IMG/VR virus record: IMGVR_UViG_3300033145_002956 | Coordinates: 1-51,355 of that record | Strand: one strand, 5' to 3' | Source: a virus | Length of the DNA: 51,355 nucleotides | Shown: piece after piece, positions 37,443 through 46,083 of the stretch | Layout of the letters: each line of letters starts with the position of its first letter | Numbering within the stretch: position 1 is the stretch's first letter | The notes under the pieces: generated by a model | What the model was told of the DNA's origin: nothing | The model's input: the letters and a program-made list of their open reading frames with translations, nothing else | The model's database searches: none | Program-made: the position numbers and the translations under genes

Positions 37443-37548
37443 CGACCCCATCTGGTTTGAAGGAAATGTCGATGAGTCAGCAAAAATCCTCTTAGATGAG
37501 GTAATAAAAGAATATATGAATTGGAGGAACTTATATGAAAATAGATGA
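37420..37548 (+). CDS. Small conserved viral protein, 42 aa
   Basis: GTG 37420 (or TTG 37423) after AAAGGTGAGT. LELYIDDDPIWFEGNVDESA ... EVIKEYMNWRN has a pattern I associate with short proteins in archaeal viruses. Overlaps genes on both sides. Confidence 0.5.
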   Translation: MLELYIDDDPIWFEGNVDESAKILLDEVIKEYMNWRNLYENR

Positions 37549-37717
37549 AAGAATAAATTTTTGGAGAAATCAGTTGTTGATGGTAAATTCTCAACTATTT
37601 GAGCTCTATCAACAAAGACTGATAGTACAGAATATGCTTCAGGAATTGGAGCTTTTGAAAAGACAAGAGGTGAAAAAGGATGAAAGTAAAGGCAAGCAAA
37701 ACGATAAATCTAAGTGA
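37535..37717 (+). CDS. Small coiled-coil protein, 60 aa
   Basis: ATG after TTGGAGGAACTTAT. One amphipathic helix (NFWRNQLLMVNSQLFELYQQ...) and a Lys-rich tail. Could be a bundle or chaperone component; no function assigned. Confidence 0.55.
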   Translation: MKIDERINFWRNQLLMVNSQLFELYQQRLIVQNMLQELELLKRQEVKKDESKGKQNDKSK

Positions 37718-37940
37718 AATTGATGTAAAGTTAATAGCTTTTCGGCCTGACGATAAAGTTATTGAAGTTCGTTGGGAAGAGAATGGAAAAAGAAACAGTA
37801 AGACTTTGAGAAAAGATGATTTTACAGAGAAGGAGGTGTCTCAGTTAAAGAAGTTCTTCTTTGAAATAATAAAAAAAATTGATTTTGTTACGGAAACTGA
37901 GAATCCCATTGATTTTGAGTCTGTAGACAGGTTTGTATAA
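37680..37940 (+). CDS. Hypothetical protein, 86 aa
   Basis: ATG after GAGGTGAAAAAGG. N-terminal beta region (VIEVRWEENGKRNSKTLRKD) and a C-terminal helix; acidic end. Last plus-strand gene before the convergent phosphodiesterase gene. Unknown. Confidence 0.58.
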   Translation: MKVKASKTINLSEIDVKLIAFRPDDKVIEVRWEENGKRNSKTLRKDDFTEKEVSQLKKFFFEIIKKIDFVTETENPIDFESVDRFV

Positions 37941-37954
37941 TATAGTATGTGAAT

Positions 37955-40003
37955 TTATTTACAGCATCCTGTACTCTTTATATTTTTTTTGACTGTATTT
38001 TTGTCTTTCTTTCTCATTTTCATTCTTGCTACTACGTCTTCTATTCTCTTCTTTTCCAGTTCTTGTACTAAATTCATTTTCTCCCACTTTTCATATAATC
38101 CAAGCATTTTTAGAATTATCTTTGGGATGTCTATTATGCTATTGCTCTCTTCTTTGTTGCTTGTGTAGTAGAAGGCGTCTATATAGTGTTGTGTGCTTTT
38201 AAATCCATGATCGCTTGTCATTACTAAATTTTTATAGTCAAAGAAGTCTATTACTTCTTTAACGTAGTTGTCTATGAAATAATATACACTGTAGTCATTT
38301 CTGTGACATAGTACATCTACAATGCTTGTTCCTAAAAAAACAACGTTTGTGGGGTATTTCTTATAGAGATCGAAGAACAGGTGCAGTTTATCCATCTCAA
38401 ATTCTTTAGCTTTTATGAGTTCAACATATCCAGCATTTGGGGGAGGTATAAATTCTGGTTTGTACCATTCTGGAAGCTCTTTCTCAAGCCATTTAGGGTA
38501 GCAGTAATCTTTTCCCGAGGTTGGAAAACCACTAATGATATAGCCATTTATTGGTCTTGGTGGCCATGTAATTGGCATATTAAAAAGCCACTCACTGTAC
38601 GCATCGCCGATAATATCAAAGATTGTTATCGTCTTTATATTTGTAAAATACTGTTCTCCTCGTGTCCATCCTCCGCTTGTTATTCCGTGAATTTTAGGTT
38701 CGACTCCTGTATATATTGTACTCCAACAGTTGTGGACTGCGATGTTGTTTATTGTGTAGGAGTTGTCTTCTGCGACTTCGAGGTTGTATACTTCGCCTTC
38801 GTAATCCTCTTCTTTTATGTCTCTTATTGAGATTTCAAAAGTGTTTCCTTTCCTTGTCCAAAGTTTTTGTTTTACTTCTTCATTGGTTTGAAGAATTACA
38901 TTGCCAAATTCTGCGTTTGCTGAGAGCCTATATGCTTTGTGTGTATTTCTACCTTTGTTAGAAAAGGATGTAATTCCACTGACGACACCTATTTTTAGGA
39001 GCATTCTTTGCACTGTTTGGAGGATAGGCAAACAGATGGAGGTTATATAATAATTGTTTTTTCTTTTGTGTCCATCTCCTTTCCAGTATCCTCTTATTAA
39101 TGCCTTTATTAAGTAAGGAGGCAAATATTCTATTTTAGGGGGTATCTTCTTTATACCTTTTGGGGTATTTCCTTCTTTAAATTGTCTGAGGAAATAGTAA
39201 AGTCCTTTGTGTCGTAGCCTTAGTCTAGCAGCGCCTGTATGAAAATGGATGTCACATTTACCAAAGGTGCTAAGATATTTTTGGTACTGTGAGATTAGTT
39301 CTTCATTCAGTTCGTTGAAAGTGATCCTCACATTGTAATTTCCATCAAAAAAAATGCTTCCATCTGCTAACCACATACCCACAAATTCCCAGAATCTTGC
39401 TTTTTGAAATTCTTCTCTTCTTATTGTCTTCGCTCTATTGTTATATGTGTTTATTTTTTTATAGAATATCTCTGGGTCTATCTCAGGGTATTTTATTGAG
39501 GGTACTACTAATCTATATTCTTTACTTATGTCTTTTGCTTCTATCCATTCTTGTTCTTGCGTTCTTATTGTGATGGGTTGTATTTTATGTTTTCTTTTTT
39601 CGTTGTCATAGTGCCTATACTTCTTTGTGGCTCTAATCGGATGTTCAGGAGTACAGAGTATATCTTCCATGTAGAAAGGAGAAATATGTACAATCTTCCC
39701 TTTGTAAAATCTTTTAAAAACCTTAGTAACTGTTTGGAAGCGCCCTCTGTGTGTTAAAACTTTGTCTCCTTCTTTAATTTCACTTATGTCTTTTTCTCCT
39801 TCTATTGTTGTTACTCTATGTCCTTTTGGAAAGCATGGACCCGAGTGTGGAACAATGTCGTCTGATAAAATGCTTCTGTGTACTCCAAGCTTTCCTTCTT
39901 TGCTAAGCTTTTTAAAGGTCGGATAAGAGTTTAAATATCGTAGAAGGTACAGCCCTGATACGCCATCAATTCCGAGCATTAATAAATCCAACTTTGCTGT
40001 CAT
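37955..40003 (-). CDS. Alkaline-phosphatase-superfamily phosphodiesterase with intein
   Basis: 682 aa precursor, about 313 aa after splicing. LLMLGIDGVSGLYL carries the first metal-binding Asp; spliced VPHSGP-CWSTIYTGVEPKIHGI is the nucleophile region of type I phosphodiesterases/nucleotide pyrophosphatases; LVMTSDHGF supplies the conserved Asp-His metal ligands. It would hydrolyse phosphodiesters or transfer phosphate groups, perhaps on nucleotide sugars or surface glycans, since it lies divergently next to the glycan module. TATA-like CTTTTTAAATGTG about 25 bp upstream indicates a leaderless start. The C-terminus is Lys-rich. Confidence 0.82.
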   Translation of the reverse strand: MTAKLDLLMLGIDGVSGLYLLRYLNSYPTFKKLSKEGKLGVHRSILSDDIVPHSGPCFPKGHRVTTIEGEKDISEIKEGDKVLTHRGRFQTVTKVFKRFYKGKIVHISPFYMEDILCTPEHPIRATKKYRHYDNEKRKHKIQPITIRTQEQEWIEAKDISKEYRLVVPSIKYPEIDPEIFYKKINTYNNRAKTIRREEFQKARFWEFVGMWLADGSIFFDGNYNVRITFNELNEELISQYQKYLSTFGKCDIHFHTGAARLRLRHKGLYYFLRQFKEGNTPKGIKKIPPKIEYLPPYLIKALIRGYWKGDGHKRKNNYYITSICLPILQTVQRMLLKIGVVSGITSFSNKGRNTHKAYRLSANAEFGNVILQTNEEVKQKLWTRKGNTFEISIRDIKEEDYEGEVYNLEVAEDNSYTINNIAVHNCWSTIYTGVEPKIHGITSGGWTRGEQYFTNIKTITIFDIIGDAYSEWLFNMPITWPPRPINGYIISGFPTSGKDYCYPKWLEKELPEWYKPEFIPPPNAGYVELIKAKEFEMDKLHLFFDLYKKYPTNVVFLGTSIVDVLCHRNDYSVYYFIDNYVKEVIDFFDYKNLVMTSDHGFKSTQHYIDAFYYTSNKEESNSIIDIPKIILKMLGLYEKWEKMNLVQELEKKRIEDVVARMKMRKKDKNTVKKNIKSTGCCK
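38729..39835 (-). other. Intein in the phosphodiesterase gene (369 aa)
   Basis: Starts CFPKGHRVTTIEG, has ILCTPEHPIRA (block B) and LAGLIDADG-type motifs FVGMWLADGS and ALIRGYWKGDG, ending NIAVHN before Cys+1. The penultimate His is present, unlike the other intein. Insertion lies between the metal motif and the nucleophile region, so activity requires splicing. Confidence 0.92.
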
Positions 40004-40075
40004 GTCTATCTTTATGAGTACACATTTAAAAAGTTTTTCCGAAATCTTTATAAATGTCTTCTCATATATTCTTTC
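40004..40075. promoter_or_regulatory. Divergent promoters
   Basis: Rightward: CCGAAATC plus TTTATAAAT (40039-40055), about 25 bp before ATG 40076. Leftward: CTTTTTAAATGTG on the minus strand (40022-40034), about 25 bp before ATG 40003. Both lack ribosome sites, so both transcripts should be leaderless. The two promoters overlap closely and may be co-regulated. Confidence 0.7.
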
Positions 40076-40729
40076 ATGACAGAAAGTAAAACTGAAGATG
40101 GTATGCCTGCTATGAATATTGCTCTTGCGTTGAATACAGGAGGTACTTGTGCTACTAAGACTCTTGAGACTTTCCTTATTAACATTATACGCTTTTTGTC
40201 TAGTAGGCAGGACAAATGTCTTGTGAATTATATATTTGTGGAAGCAGAGTCATCGAATCCTTCTCGGGCTTCTAATATGTTGTGTAAACAGTTGATTGAG
40301 CTTGACTATGACTATGTATTCTTCTTTGATTTGGATATAGTGATGCCTCCAAATTTACTTACTGATCTGATTGAGAACGCTGAGAAAAAAAACTTAGATA
40401 TTGTTTGTGGATGGGCTTATCAAAAGGATTTCCCGCCAAAAACCAATTTATTACTGAGAGAGGAAGGAGGCTATGCAGTAATAACTGAGATTGGAACTAA
40501 AGAGTTGTTTGAGGTAGATGCTACTGGTCCTGCCTGTATGCTTTTAAGGAAGGGTGTAATAGAATCCATTGAGCCTCCCTGGTTCCAAGATTCACAGGGA
40601 AATTTTAAGGAGGGTGATACCTTTGTTGGTCCAGATATAAGACTCTGTGAGAAATTTAAGAAGGCAGGCTATAAGATATGGATTGATCCTAATCTGCGAT
40701 GTGGTCATATAGGTAGGTATGTATTCTAA
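40076..40729 (+). CDS. Family 2-type glycosyltransferase, 217 aa
   Basis: GT-A layout: an N-terminal nucleotide-binding region (MNIALALNTGGTCATKTLET), the DxD-like metal motif FFFDLDIVMPPNLL (about residues 82-95), a substrate loop and a conserved end GPDIRLCEKFKKAGYKIWID. It transfers a sugar from a nucleotide donor to a glycan or protein. Short for the family, with no membrane helix. First gene of the rightward glycan operon. Confidence 0.8.
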   Translation: MTESKTEDGMPAMNIALALNTGGTCATKTLETFLINIIRFLSSRQDKCLVNYIFVEAESSNPSRASNMLCKQLIELDYDYVFFFDLDIVMPPNLLTDLIENAEKKNLDIVCGWAYQKDFPPKTNLLLREEGGYAVITEIGTKELFEVDATGPACMLLRKGVIESIEPPWFQDSQGNFKEGDTFVGPDIRLCEKFKKAGYKIWIDPNLRCGHIGRYVF

Positions 40730-40738
40730 GGTGATTGA

Positions 40739-41206
40739 GTGTATAAAGTGTATCCCAACGCTGTAATTCCAAAGAGGGAGAATGTGAGTATAGGAGATCA
40801 TAGTGTCATAGAGGATTTTGTACTTATTTATTCTTCAAAGGTGGAGATAGGGAAGTATGTGGAGATTGGAGCTGGTACGAAGATTGTTGGGAAAGGAGAG
40901 CTATATATAAGTGATTTTGTTACAATTGCTCCAAGTTGTGTAATAATCACTTCGACTCCCAATCTGCATAAGGAACTTATGGTGTCCTCTATGATACCTG
41001 ACAACATGAGAGATCCTATTATCGGAAAGACTTTTATAAGAAATCATGCTTTCATAGGTGCGGGTTCTATTATCCTTCCTAATGTGGAGATTCAGAGGAA
41101 GTGTGTTGTAGGTGCTAATTCTACAGTTCTGTCTAATTCTGTGCTTGAATCAAATTCGGTATATGTTGGTTCTCCTGTTAAGAAAGTAGGGGTGAGATTT
41201 AGATGA
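40739..41206 (+). CDS. Left-handed beta-helix acyltransferase, 155 aa
   Basis: GTG after TAAGGTGATTGA. Hexapeptide repeats throughout (NVSIGDHSVIEDFVLIYSSK, VGANSTVLSNSVLESNSVYV) ending VGSPVKKVG, the signature of sugar O- or N-acetyltransferases. Probably acetylates the amino sugar made by the aminotransferase encoded two genes downstream. Confidence 0.85.
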   Translation: MYKVYPNAVIPKRENVSIGDHSVIEDFVLIYSSKVEIGKYVEIGAGTKIVGKGELYISDFVTIAPSCVIITSTPNLHKELMVSSMIPDNMRDPIIGKTFIRNHAFIGAGSIILPNVEIQRKCVVGANSTVLSNSVLESNSVYVGSPVKKVGVRFR

Positions 41207-41442
41207 AATTAGATGCCTTCATACCAGATTATGAGCCTCATAAAAGATTACCTGTAAAATTGTCTAAAAAGTCACCTAAAAAATTACCTAATCAGTGCGT
41301 AGTAGATCATGATTGTGAGGGGGAAGTTAGAATAAGAGAGACGAATCGTGAGGGTGTTGTGATACCCCTATGTGACAAACACTATAAAAGATTGGTTAAG
41401 GTTGGTCTTGATATAAACTTGTTTATGTCTGGAGGTAAATAA
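41203..41442 (+). CDS. Small zinc-binding hypothetical protein, 79 aa
   Basis: Overlaps the acyltransferase stop. Basic N-terminus (RLPVKLSKKSPKKLPN), then CVVDHDCEGEVRI ... VIPLCDKHYKRLV, giving a Cys/His set typical of small zinc folds. Its place inside the sugar operon is odd. No function assigned. Confidence 0.58.
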   Translation: MKLDAFIPDYEPHKRLPVKLSKKSPKKLPNQCVVDHDCEGEVRIRETNREGVVIPLCDKHYKRLVKVGLDINLFMSGGK

Positions 41443-41443
41443 G

Positions 41444-42553
41444 ATGATTAAAGTTTCAAAGCCTATGGTAGGTCAAGAAGAAATAGACGCAGTTGCAGAG
41501 GTCTTGAGATCGGGTAACTACGTCTCTGGAAAAAAAGTTGAAGAGTTTGAAAAAGCCTTTGCTGAGTACATCGGTACAGATTATGCAGTTGCGGTGAACT
41601 CTGGAACGGCTGCATTACATCTTTCATTGCTTTCTCTTGGTATTGGTAAGGGTGATAAAGTTATCGTGCCACCTCTCTCTTTTTTTGCTACTATTGAGGC
41701 GGTACTCTATACAGGGGCTACTCCTATCTTTGCGGATATAGCACCGAGTTCTTTCAATATTGATCCTGAATCTATAAAGACGATTGTCGAAAAAGAGGAT
41801 ATACAGGCTATAATCCCTGTTCACTTTATGGGGATACCTTGTAATATGAAGAGAATTATGGATATTGCGAGGAAGAATGATATATATGTAATCGAAGATG
41901 CTTGTCAAGCTCATGGTGCATCTATAGAGGGCAAAAAAGTTGGTAGTTTCGGAGATGCTGGTTGTTTTAGTTTTTATGCTACAAAGAATATGACCACAGG
42001 AGAGGGAGGTATGATAACAACGAATAATCCCATTATTGTTCATTTATCTAAAATCATGAGAAATCATGGTATGCTTGATCGTCATACTCATGCTGTGTTA
42101 GGATACAATTACCGCATGACAGAGATGGAGGCTGCTATGGGTCTTGTTCAGCTTAAAAAGCTTGATGAAGCAAATGCTGTGAGGTGGAAAAATACAACTT
42201 ACTTATACAGCAAGCTTATTGATGTGGCTTGGATAGATGTCGTTTATTTTCCCTGTCGTGGAGACAGTGGACAGAGATCTGTTTTCTACTGGTGTCCTAT
42301 ATTGGTGTCTGAAGGTACGTTGGGTATGAAAACTAAGAAGCTGGTCAAACTTCTCAGAGAGAAAGGTGTTGAAGTTCGTTATCGCTACAAAAAGCCACTT
42401 TATAAGCAACCAGTTCTTCGTAGATTGGGCTGTAACAAGTTGCACCTTTCCAATGCGGAGAAAGTCGCAGGAAAATATATCGGTCTCCCGAATCGTAGCG
42501 ATATGACGAAAGAAGAGTTAGATTTTGTTATAAAAACTATTAAGGAGGTGTAA
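41444..42553 (+). CDS. DegT/DnrJ/EryC1 PLP-dependent sugar aminotransferase
   Basis: 369 aa, full length for the family. YVSGKKVEEFEKAFAEYIG, GTDYAVAVNSGTAALHLSLL, IEDACQAHGA and FSFYATKNMTTGEGGMITT, where Lys181 is the predicted PLP Schiff-base residue; ALGYNYRMTEMEAAMGLVQ follows. Converts keto-sugars to amino sugars. With the acyltransferase it would make an N-acetylated amino-deoxy sugar for surface glycans. Confidence 0.92.
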   Translation: MIKVSKPMVGQEEIDAVAEVLRSGNYVSGKKVEEFEKAFAEYIGTDYAVAVNSGTAALHLSLLSLGIGKGDKVIVPPLSFFATIEAVLYTGATPIFADIAPSSFNIDPESIKTIVEKEDIQAIIPVHFMGIPCNMKRIMDIARKNDIYVIEDACQAHGASIEGKKVGSFGDAGCFSFYATKNMTTGEGGMITTNNPIIVHLSKIMRNHGMLDRHTHAVLGYNYRMTEMEAAMGLVQLKKLDEANAVRWKNTTYLYSKLIDVAWIDVVYFPCRGDSGQRSVFYWCPILVSEGTLGMKTKKLVKLLREKGVEVRYRYKKPLYKQPVLRRLGCNKLHLSNAEKVAGKYIGLPNRSDMTKEELDFVIKTIKEV

Positions 42554-42555
42554 AT

Positions 42556-42861
42556 ATGTATAATTTTCATAAATGTATAAATAGCTGTATAGAAAAAGAA
42601 GATTTAGAGAGTTTGAAACTATTTGTGGAATTGCTTTTGGCAGAGCGTCTGAGTTCTATGGCAGACTACAAAGAACTCGTCTTTTGTAATGTGGTTAAGA
42701 GTGATGATTTTATTGCTAAGACTTTAGCAATCGATGCACAAGATATAGTTTATTGTGTTAAGACACTAGAAGCTATACCAGAAGGAGATTGGGATACTAT
42801 AAGGAAGCTCTTTTCCCAATGGGATGTAGATGTCGCATCTAGAATAGTTGAGGAGGTGTAA
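42556..42861 (+). CDS. Hypothetical protein, 101 aa
   Basis: ATG after AAGGAGGTGTAAAT. Helical, acidic; DYKELVFCNVVKSDDFIAKT and a C-terminal helix. Inside the sugar operon between aminotransferase and NAD-dependent enzyme, so it may be an accessory of that pathway. Not recognised. Confidence 0.55.
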   Translation: MYNFHKCINSCIEKEDLESLKLFVELLLAERLSSMADYKELVFCNVVKSDDFIAKTLAIDAQDIVYCVKTLEAIPEGDWDTIRKLFSQWDVDVASRIVEEV

Positions 42862-42863
42862 TT

Positions 42864-44039
42864 ATGGAGGATAATATTCTTGTAACAGGTGCGGAGGGTA
42901 CTATTGGCTGGCCTGTGTGTATGAGATTAGCTTTAAAATATCCAGAAAAAATGATAGTCGGTGTTGATAATGGGAGTAGAAGTTTATGGGTATATGACTG
43001 TGGTAGTGTCTCTGCAATTCCCATAGCTTCTATGAAAGAGAGAGTAGATGCCTTTGTAAATGAGTTTGCTCAAGTAAATCTCTCTCTTCAGGAACGTGAT
43101 GTGAGAAATGGGTTTCTAGAGAGGGTAATAAAACATGAGAAGATAGGTACTGTTGTTCATCTGGCAGCACAACCTTCAGCTCCTTACAGTATGAAACGTC
43201 CTTTGTACACACTTAGAAACAACAATGATGCTACATTACGGCTTATCTTAGCTATAAAAGAAGTCAATCCTAAAATTAGACTTATCGAAACTACAACTAT
43301 GGGTATTTATGGCACACCCCCAATAGAGATAGAGGAAGATTTTTATGTGGTTCCCGAACCAGAAGCTTTTGATTTTTTACCCGGACATGAACATCGCAAT
43401 CCTACTTATGCACAGAGGCACAATCTACCTCTCCCCCCTTTTCAAGGCGGAAGTTGGTATCACAGATCGAAATCGTATGATGCCAGCATGTTGCAGTTTG
43501 CTTCTTTTCGCTATGGTATTCCTACTGTGGATTTAAGGTTGGGTGTTGTGATAGGTGTGGGTACTACTGAAACTAAGAAAGATCCGAGACTTGCTACGAG
43601 ATTCGATTTTGACTTCTATTTTGGAGTTCTTGCCAATCGTTTCGTTGCTCAGGCTCTAACAGGTTATCCTCTTACAGTTTATGGGAAAGGAGGTCAAACA
43701 AGAGGATATATCTCTCTTGAAGATACTGTGCAGAGAATAGTAAATGCAGTTGAACTCTCCAATGATGGATACTTACCAATAAATATATTGGATAAGTGTT
43801 ATAGTGTTAGAGAGATGGCTGAGCATGTGGCTAAGGCTCACTATGGAACAGAAGTTCAGACTGTACCCAATCCCAGAAAGGAGAGTGAGGATCATTATTA
43901 CAATCCTTCTACATCGAGGATGAGAAAATTGCTGGGAGAGCCAAAGGATTCCTTAGATGATGTTCTAAGAGATGCGTTCACTACTCTTGAGCCTTACAAA
44001 GAGAGAATTGCATCTCACAAGGAGGCGTTTATGAAATGA
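42864..44039 (+). CDS. Sulfoquinovose-synthase-like NAD-dependent nucleotide-sugar enzyme
   Basis: 391 aa. Rossmann motif ILVTGAEGTIGWPV; VVHLAAQPSAPYSMKRPLYT; ETTTMGIYGTPPIEIEED; YHRSKSYDAS with catalytic Tyr199-x3-Lys203; later RFDFDFYFGVLANRFVAQAL and LTVYGKGGQTRGYISLEDTV. These closely follow SQD1/Agl3, which makes UDP-sulfoquinovose from UDP-glucose and sulfite; SQD1 has TMGEYGTP where this has TMGIYGTP. Sulfoquinovose occurs in archaeal S-layer glycans. Whether sulfite is the true co-substrate cannot be told. Confidence 0.82.
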   Translation: MEDNILVTGAEGTIGWPVCMRLALKYPEKMIVGVDNGSRSLWVYDCGSVSAIPIASMKERVDAFVNEFAQVNLSLQERDVRNGFLERVIKHEKIGTVVHLAAQPSAPYSMKRPLYTLRNNNDATLRLILAIKEVNPKIRLIETTTMGIYGTPPIEIEEDFYVVPEPEAFDFLPGHEHRNPTYAQRHNLPLPPFQGGSWYHRSKSYDASMLQFASFRYGIPTVDLRLGVVIGVGTTETKKDPRLATRFDFDFYFGVLANRFVAQALTGYPLTVYGKGGQTRGYISLEDTVQRIVNAVELSNDGYLPINILDKCYSVREMAEHVAKAHYGTEVQTVPNPRKESEDHYYNPSTSRMRKLLGEPKDSLDDVLRDAFTTLEPYKERIASHKEAFMK

Positions 44040-44923
44040 ATCTTTTAATTACGGGTGCATTGGGATATATTGGAAGTGCTCTTCTAAGAGAGTTGAATCC
44101 TTCTAATTTTGGAATAATAAGGATTTTGGATAATCTCTCTGTTGGGAAGGTAGCGAATATGATGAATCTACCGTACACTCCAGAGCTAGACATAGGAGAT
44201 ATTCGGACAAAAGAGGAAGATGTGTATCCTGCAATGGAAAATATTGATATAGTAATACATCTTGCTGGGCTGACCACTCTCCCTCAATATTCTCCTGAGA
44301 TGATAGGGAGGACTATGAGTATAAATGTTTCGGGTACGGAAACTTTATTAGACGTAGCGGAAGATTGTGGAGTCTCTAAATTCATTTATGCTTCCACCTG
44401 TAATATCTATGGTAAGAACTCAAAGATGAATTTAAACGAAGATGATCCTGTTGATCCATTGAATCCTTATTCAAGAACAAAATACTTGGCTGAGCAAGAG
44501 GTTTTAAAAAGAAAATCTTTGTCTCCATTGTGTTTGCGTTTGGCAACTAACTATGGGTGGTCTCCTGGAATTAGATGGAACTTAGTGATCAATAAATTCG
44601 TGATGTACAAAGCCATGAGAGAGCCTCTGCCTGTCTATGGAGAGGGTAATAACTGGAGAGCCTTTATCCATGTCCAAGATACTGCTAGAGCCTTCCTACA
44701 TGGGTTAGAGAAGAATTTGGAGGGGGTCTATAATGTTGGGGATGTCAATTTTACAGTGCAGGATATTGTTCACCTACTGAACTATAATAACATTACATAT
44801 TTTCCAGAAAGGGAGAAGTCCAGCTATCATGTTTCTTTTGACAAGTTTACGAAAACAGGGTTTGCTCCATCTGTTTCAGTGGAAGAAGGAATTAGAGATT
44901 TGGAAAGGAGATTTGGATTATGA
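44036..44923 (+). CDS. NAD-dependent nucleotide-sugar epimerase/dehydratase, 295 aa
   Basis: LLITGALGYIGSALLREL (NAD-binding), DIVIHLAGLTTLPQYSPEMI, YASTCNIYG, NPYSRTKYLAEQEVL with Tyr-x3-Lys, and LRLATNYGWSPGIRW are the standard extended-SDR motifs. Closest in style to GalE or CDP-abequose-type enzymes. It overlaps the preceding gene by 4 bases and supplies another nucleotide sugar to the module. Confidence 0.88.
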   Translation: MNLLITGALGYIGSALLRELNPSNFGIIRILDNLSVGKVANMMNLPYTPELDIGDIRTKEEDVYPAMENIDIVIHLAGLTTLPQYSPEMIGRTMSINVSGTETLLDVAEDCGVSKFIYASTCNIYGKNSKMNLNEDDPVDPLNPYSRTKYLAEQEVLKRKSLSPLCLRLATNYGWSPGIRWNLVINKFVMYKAMREPLPVYGEGNNWRAFIHVQDTARAFLHGLEKNLEGVYNVGDVNFTVQDIVHLLNYNNITYFPEREKSSYHVSFDKFTKTGFAPSVSVEEGIRDLERRFGL

Positions 44924-45156
44924 GATTCAGGAAAATCAGATTCAGGAAAATTAAGCTTAAATTGTTATTTGCTGAGGGGATAGTCTACAGAGGCTTCATT
45001 ATTTGCGTTCAGACTATCTTCTTTTGGATTCTAACTGGCAGTTTTAGGTGGGCTATCGGTACGTCACTGGCTTGGAACTGTGTAAATATGTGTTGTTATT
45101 ACCTCTACCACTATGTTTTCCTTAGAATGTTCAAAATGGGGAAGGAAGATCCCTAA
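44920..45156 (+). CDS. DUF2061-like small membrane protein, 78 aa
   Basis: Basic N-terminus with a short repeat (RFRKIRFRKIK), then two hydrophobic segments (GFIICVQTIFFWILTGSFRW and AWNCVNMCCYYLYHYVFL). The pattern '...TG...A...YY-YH' matches DUF2061 membrane proteins, often found with polysaccharide genes. Possibly a flippase accessory or anchor. The last gene of the glycan operon. Confidence 0.6.
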   Translation: MRFRKIRFRKIKLKLLFAEGIVYRGFIICVQTIFFWILTGSFRWAIGTSLAWNCVNMCCYYLYHYVFLRMFKMGKEDP

Positions 45157-45162
45157 CAAAAC

Positions 45163-45172
45163 ATTTTTAAAT
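45163..45172 (+). promoter_or_regulatory. TATA box of the 45.2 kb virion genes, leaderless
   Basis: CATTTTTAAATC centred about 27 bp before ATG 45193 with no ribosome site; same spacing as at 15.18, 16.74 and 40.08 kb. Confidence 0.65.
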
Positions 45173-45192
45173 CTCTATCCTAATATAGATAC

Positions 45193-45495
45193 ATGACAAT
45201 TTTATCGGATATGTATGATGTAGTAACGATAGACGTCTCTACAACGCACAATGATGTGGATATAGATCAGTTGGGCTTTTCTTATGCAGAGTGGGAGTTT
45301 ATAAAGACGATTACTGTAGTTTCTTCAGCTATAGCAAGTTTCTATCTGTGTTTTGATGATAGGGGTAAAAATAAGATTCCTGTGAAGAGTGGTGATGAAT
45401 TTACTGACATGAAAATAAAGAGGATTTACTTCACTAATACACTAACTGCGGCGGGAAATGCGGTATTGTATCTTGATGGTGTCAAAAAAAGGTGA
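45193..45495 (+). CDS. Virion-type protein, paralogue of the 17.6 kb gene
   Basis: 100 aa. DMYDVVTIDVSTTHNDVDID and KRIYFTNTLTAAGNAVLYLD match the 17596-17967 protein. Beta-rich. Being on the far side of the glycan module, it shows that structural genes flank that module on both sides. It is expressed from its own leaderless promoter. Confidence 0.6.
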   Translation: MTILSDMYDVVTIDVSTTHNDVDIDQLGFSYAEWEFIKTITVVSSAIASFYLCFDDRGKNKIPVKSGDEFTDMKIKRIYFTNTLTAAGNAVLYLDGVKKR

Positions 45496-45500
45496 TTGGC

Positions 45501-46049
45501 ATGACATTGGGAGTTAGTAAGTCACATATTGTGGATACAGAGCATTCTTTATGGGTAGATGGTGATGGAGCAGTACCCATGTTCGATGTGGAAAGGAGAA
45601 GAGCGTATTTATCAAAACAATTTTTCGCATCATATCGTTGGTTAAATGTCACAGATGGTACTGCGAAATATTTGCATTTTAGGACTCCTTCTACTATGGT
45701 AGATATTGTGTTTACGGCGGAGGTGTGTGGGAAGGCATGGGTAGATCTCTTTGAGAATCCCTCATTGTCTAATAATGGAACAGAAATATCCATATTCTGT
45801 ACGAACAGAGAAGATCCTGCCACAACAGAAGCGAAAGTGTATAGAGATCCAACTGTTACATCAGAAGGTACATGCATAGAAACTACTCTAATTGGGACTC
45901 CTGGAAAGTTTACTTTGACTGGTGGTATCTCTGTAGGCTATGGGTACTGGTACTTAAAGAGCAATACTTCCTACTTATCAAAGATAACAAATAAAGCGGG
46001 ATCTGCTTCTGATATAGGAGTAGCATTAACCTTTTTTGTCAATGAATAG
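45501..46049 (+). CDS. Beta-rich virion-type protein, 182 aa
   Basis: ATG 45501 follows AAGGTGATTGGC. Strand-rich, Ser/Thr/Gly-heavy (HSLWVDGDGAVPMFDVERRR, TIGTPGKF-like turns, GGISVGYGYWYLKSN), similar in style to phage and archaeal-virus decoration or fibre proteins. Last rightward gene of this block. Confidence 0.58.
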   Translation: MTLGVSKSHIVDTEHSLWVDGDGAVPMFDVERRRAYLSKQFFASYRWLNVTDGTAKYLHFRTPSTMVDIVFTAEVCGKAWVDLFENPSLSNNGTEISIFCTNREDPATTEAKVYRDPTVTSEGTCIETTLIGTPGKFTLTGGISVGYGYWYLKSNTSYLSKITNKAGSASDIGVALTFFVNE

Positions 46050-46083
46050 GGGAGAAAAATGAATAGGAAGGAATATCTCTTAC

